DNA of 7,188 nt, from NCBI GenBank assembly GCA_030691665.1, contig JAUYDU010000559.1, forward strand, positions 1 through 7,188. The letters are read 5' to 3'. This DNA comes from Chloroflexota bacterium (GTDB lineage: Bacteria; Chloroflexota; Dehalococcoidia; SM23-28-2). The translations under genes were made by a program, and so were the position numbers. The notes below the pieces were generated by a model. It was not told where the DNA came from and ran no database searches. It saw nothing but the letters and a program-made list of their open reading frames with translations. Positions 4,959 through 7,188 of the stretch are shown one piece after another (within the stretch, counting starts at the first letter, position 1; each line of letters opens with the position of its first letter).

Positions 4959-6776
4959 ATGCAGATCTTGTTTGGACTTCTTCAGTTGCTCGTTCCGCTG
5001 ATGATAATCGGCGGCATCGTGGCCGCAGTCGTGGCCTGGAGGCGCCGCGAAGGGGACCTGGAGCCGGAGACTGAAGCAGACCGAGGCATCGGCACGGTCA
5101 AGCGGCTCTACTTCTATGTGGCCACCTTCGCCTACCTCATAGTGGCCGGCGTGGGCGTAGCGCTCCTGGCCCGCTACGTGCTCGACGAGTTGTTCGGCCC
5201 GACCGTCCTGTCGCGAGACGAGAGTCAGCTAGCCCTGGGGGTGGCCCTCGCGGCCATATGGACGCCCATATGGGCCTGGCACCGGCTGAGGGTGCAACGC
5301 TTCGCCGAGGAAGAGCCGACGGAGCGACGCTCCATCCTGCGGAAGCTCTACGTCTATCTGACGCTAGCGGTGACCGCGGCGTTGGTGGCCCACGCATCGG
5401 TGGAGCTGCTGCGGTGGGCCTTCGGAGCCAGGTCCTTCAGCGGTTACGCCGTGGCCGCCCTGGTGGTGTGGGGCGGGCTCTGGGTGTACCACTGGCTCGC
5501 TGAAAGCGCCGAGGGCCAGCCCACTGACGAGACCAGGACAGTTCGTCGGCTCTACCTTTATGTCACCTCCGCCTACAGCCTCACTATGTTGGCCGTGGGG
5601 TTGAGCCTCGCTATCTACCTTGTCCTTAGAGAGGCGTATGAGGGGCTATTCTCCGTGCCGGTGCTATTGCAAGGGGAGGAGCCTCTCTGGGGCGACCTCA
5701 TGAGGAACTCCCTCTCGGTCGCCCTCGTCGGAGCGGGCCTGTGGGGGTGGCACTGGCTCTACGCCGCCCGTCTTGATGCCGAGTCCACCCTGCGACAGTT
5801 CTACTTGTATGCCCTAGCTGTGCTCGGGGGAGTCATCACGACCCTGGTTGCGACAGGCGTCATCGCCTACGGAGTCCTGGTGTGGCTCATCGGGGTACCG
5901 GAGGAAGCCTCGGCCACGGCCCATTTCCACTTCCTGCCCGGGGCGCTCTCGCCGCTCCTCATTGGCATAAGCCTGTGGCTGTACCACTGGCAGGTGGTGC
6001 AGCACGAGCGCGCAGCCGCCGGCCAACTGCCGGACGCCAGGAGGATCTACGCCTACGTCATGGCCGCACTGGGGCTGGGCGCCCTGGCCGCTGCGCTTAT
6101 CGTTCTCGTGCCGACGGTCATCGGCATCGGCATCACGAGCGCCAGGGAGGTGCTGGTGGAGAACGATTGGTGGCGAAACCGCATCGCCCTGGTCGTCACC
6201 CTCGCTCTCGTGGGCGGGCCCGTATGGGCCTACTACTGGTTCTCGATGCAGCGCAGCGCGACCATCGGCGGCCCCGAAGAGCGCGCCAGCCTCCCCCGGC
6301 GGGTCCTAGTCTACGGCGTGCTTGGCGTGGGGACTCTGGCTGTCCTCGGCAACATCAGCTACCTCTTGTACACCTTCCTCGATGCACTGCTCGAGGGCAC
6401 TCTATCGCTCACGCTGCTCCGAGAGGCCAAGTGGGCCATTGGCAATGTGGTCGCCGCCGGGCTGATCGTCCCATACTACGGGCTGATACTGCGGGAGGAC
6501 CGACGCGCCCTACCGCAAGCGGCGGCCCAGCGGCCCGGCCCGCGGAAGCCTGTGACCGTGCTGGTCGCTGAGGGCAGCGAGGACTTCATCAATCAGCTCG
6601 AGGCAGCCCTCAAAGGGAAGGTACACGTGTTGCAGCGGGCCGAACCAGATGTCGGGCTACCAGAGCTCTCAGTCGATGACCTCCGGAGCCTGGAGCAGCG
6701 CATCTCCCAGGCGGCTGGGACCAGGGTCCTGCTGGTGGCAGACGCTATGGGGGTGCAGACTTACTCCTACCGATAG
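4959..6776 (+). CDS. Multi-helix membrane protein with about six tandem DUF5671-like modules and a C-terminal soluble domain
   Basis: This 605-residue protein starts at the ATG with GGAGG 7 nt upstream. An N-terminal helix (about 5-26) and charged linker precede a two-helix module repeated about every 80 residues. Each module begins with a basic pair plus a Y-x-Y motif: KRLYFY (48-53), RKLYVY (128-133), RRLYLY (196-201), RQFYLY (279-284), RRIYAY (361-366) and the degenerate RRVLVY (447-452). Each ends with an aromatic-His motif: WAWHR (H108), WVYHW (H178), WGWHW (H265) and WLYHW (H343). The fifth has WAYYW, with Tyr426 in place of His, and the sixth only PYYG (about 505-508). Residues about 530-605 form a soluble beta-alpha-beta-like domain (VTVLVAEGSEDFINQLEAAL, later TRVLLVADAMG). 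I recognise the modules as resembling DUF5671, whose function is unknown. The conserved His and Tyr near the membrane face suggest cofactor or ion binding, which is unproven. Confidence 0.85.
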   Translation: MQILFGLLQLLVPLMIIGGIVAAVVAWRRREGDLEPETEADRGIGTVKRLYFYVATFAYLIVAGVGVALLARYVLDELFGPTVLSRDESQLALGVALAAIWTPIWAWHRLRVQRFAEEEPTERRSILRKLYVYLTLAVTAALVAHASVELLRWAFGARSFSGYAVAALVVWGGLWVYHWLAESAEGQPTDETRTVRRLYLYVTSAYSLTMLAVGLSLAIYLVLREAYEGLFSVPVLLQGEEPLWGDLMRNSLSVALVGAGLWGWHWLYAARLDAESTLRQFYLYALAVLGGVITTLVATGVIAYGVLVWLIGVPEEASATAHFHFLPGALSPLLIGISLWLYHWQVVQHERAAAGQLPDARRIYAYVMAALGLGALAAALIVLVPTVIGIGITSAREVLVENDWWRNRIALVVTLALVGGPVWAYYWFSMQRSATIGGPEERASLPRRVLVYGVLGVGTLAVLGNISYLLYTFLDALLEGTLSLTLLREAKWAIGNVVAAGLIVPYYGLILREDRRALPQAAAQRPGPRKPVTVLVAEGSEDFINQLEAALKGKVHVLQRAEPDVGLPELSVDDLRSLEQRISQAAGTRVLLVADAMGVQTYSYR

Positions 6777-6807
6777 GTGGAGACAGAAGGCTGGATGAGG
6801 GGCTCCA

Positions 6808-7188
6808 TCACGCGTCCTCCCGCCAGCGCACTTCGAACAGCCGCACGGGGTCATCGAAGCCGCGCAGCGCCACTTCGCCCCGGTCGCCAAACATGAAGCC
6901 CTTGCCCTCGGCGAGTTCCCGAACGACGTTGGCGACCAGGATTTCGCCTCCCTGAGCCATGGCGGCGATGCGGGCAGCCCTGATCACGGCGGCCCCAAAC
7001 AGATCGTCCTCTTCGGCGATGGGCTCCCCGGCATTGAGCCCGATGCGAACGCGGATAGTAGGGGCGCTGCTCGCTGCGCCCTCGGGCGGGGCTGCGAACG
7101 CGCGCTGTATGGCGATGGCGCACTCCAGGGCGCGGGTCGCGGAGCCGAAAGAGGCCATGAACCCGTCGCCCATGGTCTTCACCTCCGA
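6808..7188 (-). CDS. Class III adenylate/guanylate cyclase, C-terminal part (5' end outside window)
   Basis: The last 126 residues of a class III nucleotide cyclase catalytic domain are present; the frame is open at the right edge. Visible motifs, numbered from the first codon in the window, are VKTMGDGFMASF with K4 and metal-binding D8, RVRIGLNAGEPI (46-57), and DDLFGAAVIRAARI (61-74). These are followed by GEILVANVVREL and a terminal RGFDDPVRLFEVRW. K4 and D62 in D-L-F-G are the positions that favour ATP, so cAMP synthesis is plausible. The usual Asn of the V-N-x-A-x-R motif is Ile69, while Arg73 is kept. That substitution weakens the case for full activity, although related bacterial proteins often vary there. 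The first metal Asp and any N-terminal domains (TPR, ATPase or membrane) lie outside the window. The gene converges with the 605-residue membrane gene across 31 bp without an obvious terminator. Confidence 0.95.
   Translation of the reverse strand, partial: SEVKTMGDGFMASFGSATRALECAIAIQRAFAAPPEGAASSAPTIRVRIGLNAGEPIAEEDDLFGAAVIRAARIAAMAQGGEILVANVVRELAEGKGFMFGDRGEVALRGFDDPVRLFEVRWREDA

Noticed and set aside
5137..5503. Short open frames on both strands within the 605-residue gene
   Set aside because: They lack start signals and domain content; the plus-strand membrane protein with its regular repeats is clearly the real gene.
6777..6807. Bidirectional terminator between the convergent membrane and cyclase genes
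   Set aside because: Only a weak GATG/CATC pairing is visible, with no GC-rich stem or T-run.

Overview
This GC-rich, bacterial-looking window carries seven complete genes and one cut by the right edge. Almost all of them encode membrane or signalling proteins. Tandem DUF5671-like membrane modules, RDD proteins, a HisKA_3/NarL two-component pair and a stand-alone class III cyclase fit a Chloroflexota genome, probably an environmental one, or less likely an Actinomycetota genome. This is inferred from gene content only; the window has no rRNA, tRNA or housekeeping marker.

Left half, minus strand, read from right to left: two adjacent RDD-family membrane proteins (3399-2755 and 2697-2095), a six-helix membrane histidine kinase (1989-691) and its NarL/LuxR-type response regulator (681-10). 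The kinase and regulator are 9 bp apart and surely co-transcribed. A convincing promoter (TTGACC, 18 bp spacer, TGC-TAAAGT) lies just before the kinase, so the pair can be expressed separately from the RDD genes. A 10-bp palindrome sits on the predicted transcription start.

Right half, plus strand: a YjdF/DUF2238-like membrane protein (3576-4292), a small membrane-anchored protein with an NTF2-like look (4459-4923), and a 605-residue protein (4959-6776) built from about six tandem two-helix modules followed by a small soluble domain. The RDD genes and the YjdF-like gene diverge from a 176-bp intergenic region. The 3' end of a class III adenylate/guanylate cyclase gene (7188-6808, minus) converges on the 605-residue gene and runs off the window.

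The strongest unexplained signal is a 70-bp direct repeat, 65/70 identical, with one copy upstream of each of the first two plus-strand genes (3457-3526 and 4331-4400). It starts about 120-128 bp before each start codon, begins with a perfect small hairpin, and its first 37 bp are identical. It could be a shared control element, a structured leader RNA or a small duplicated cassette. No CRISPR array, insertion sequence, integrase, tRNA or rRNA was seen.
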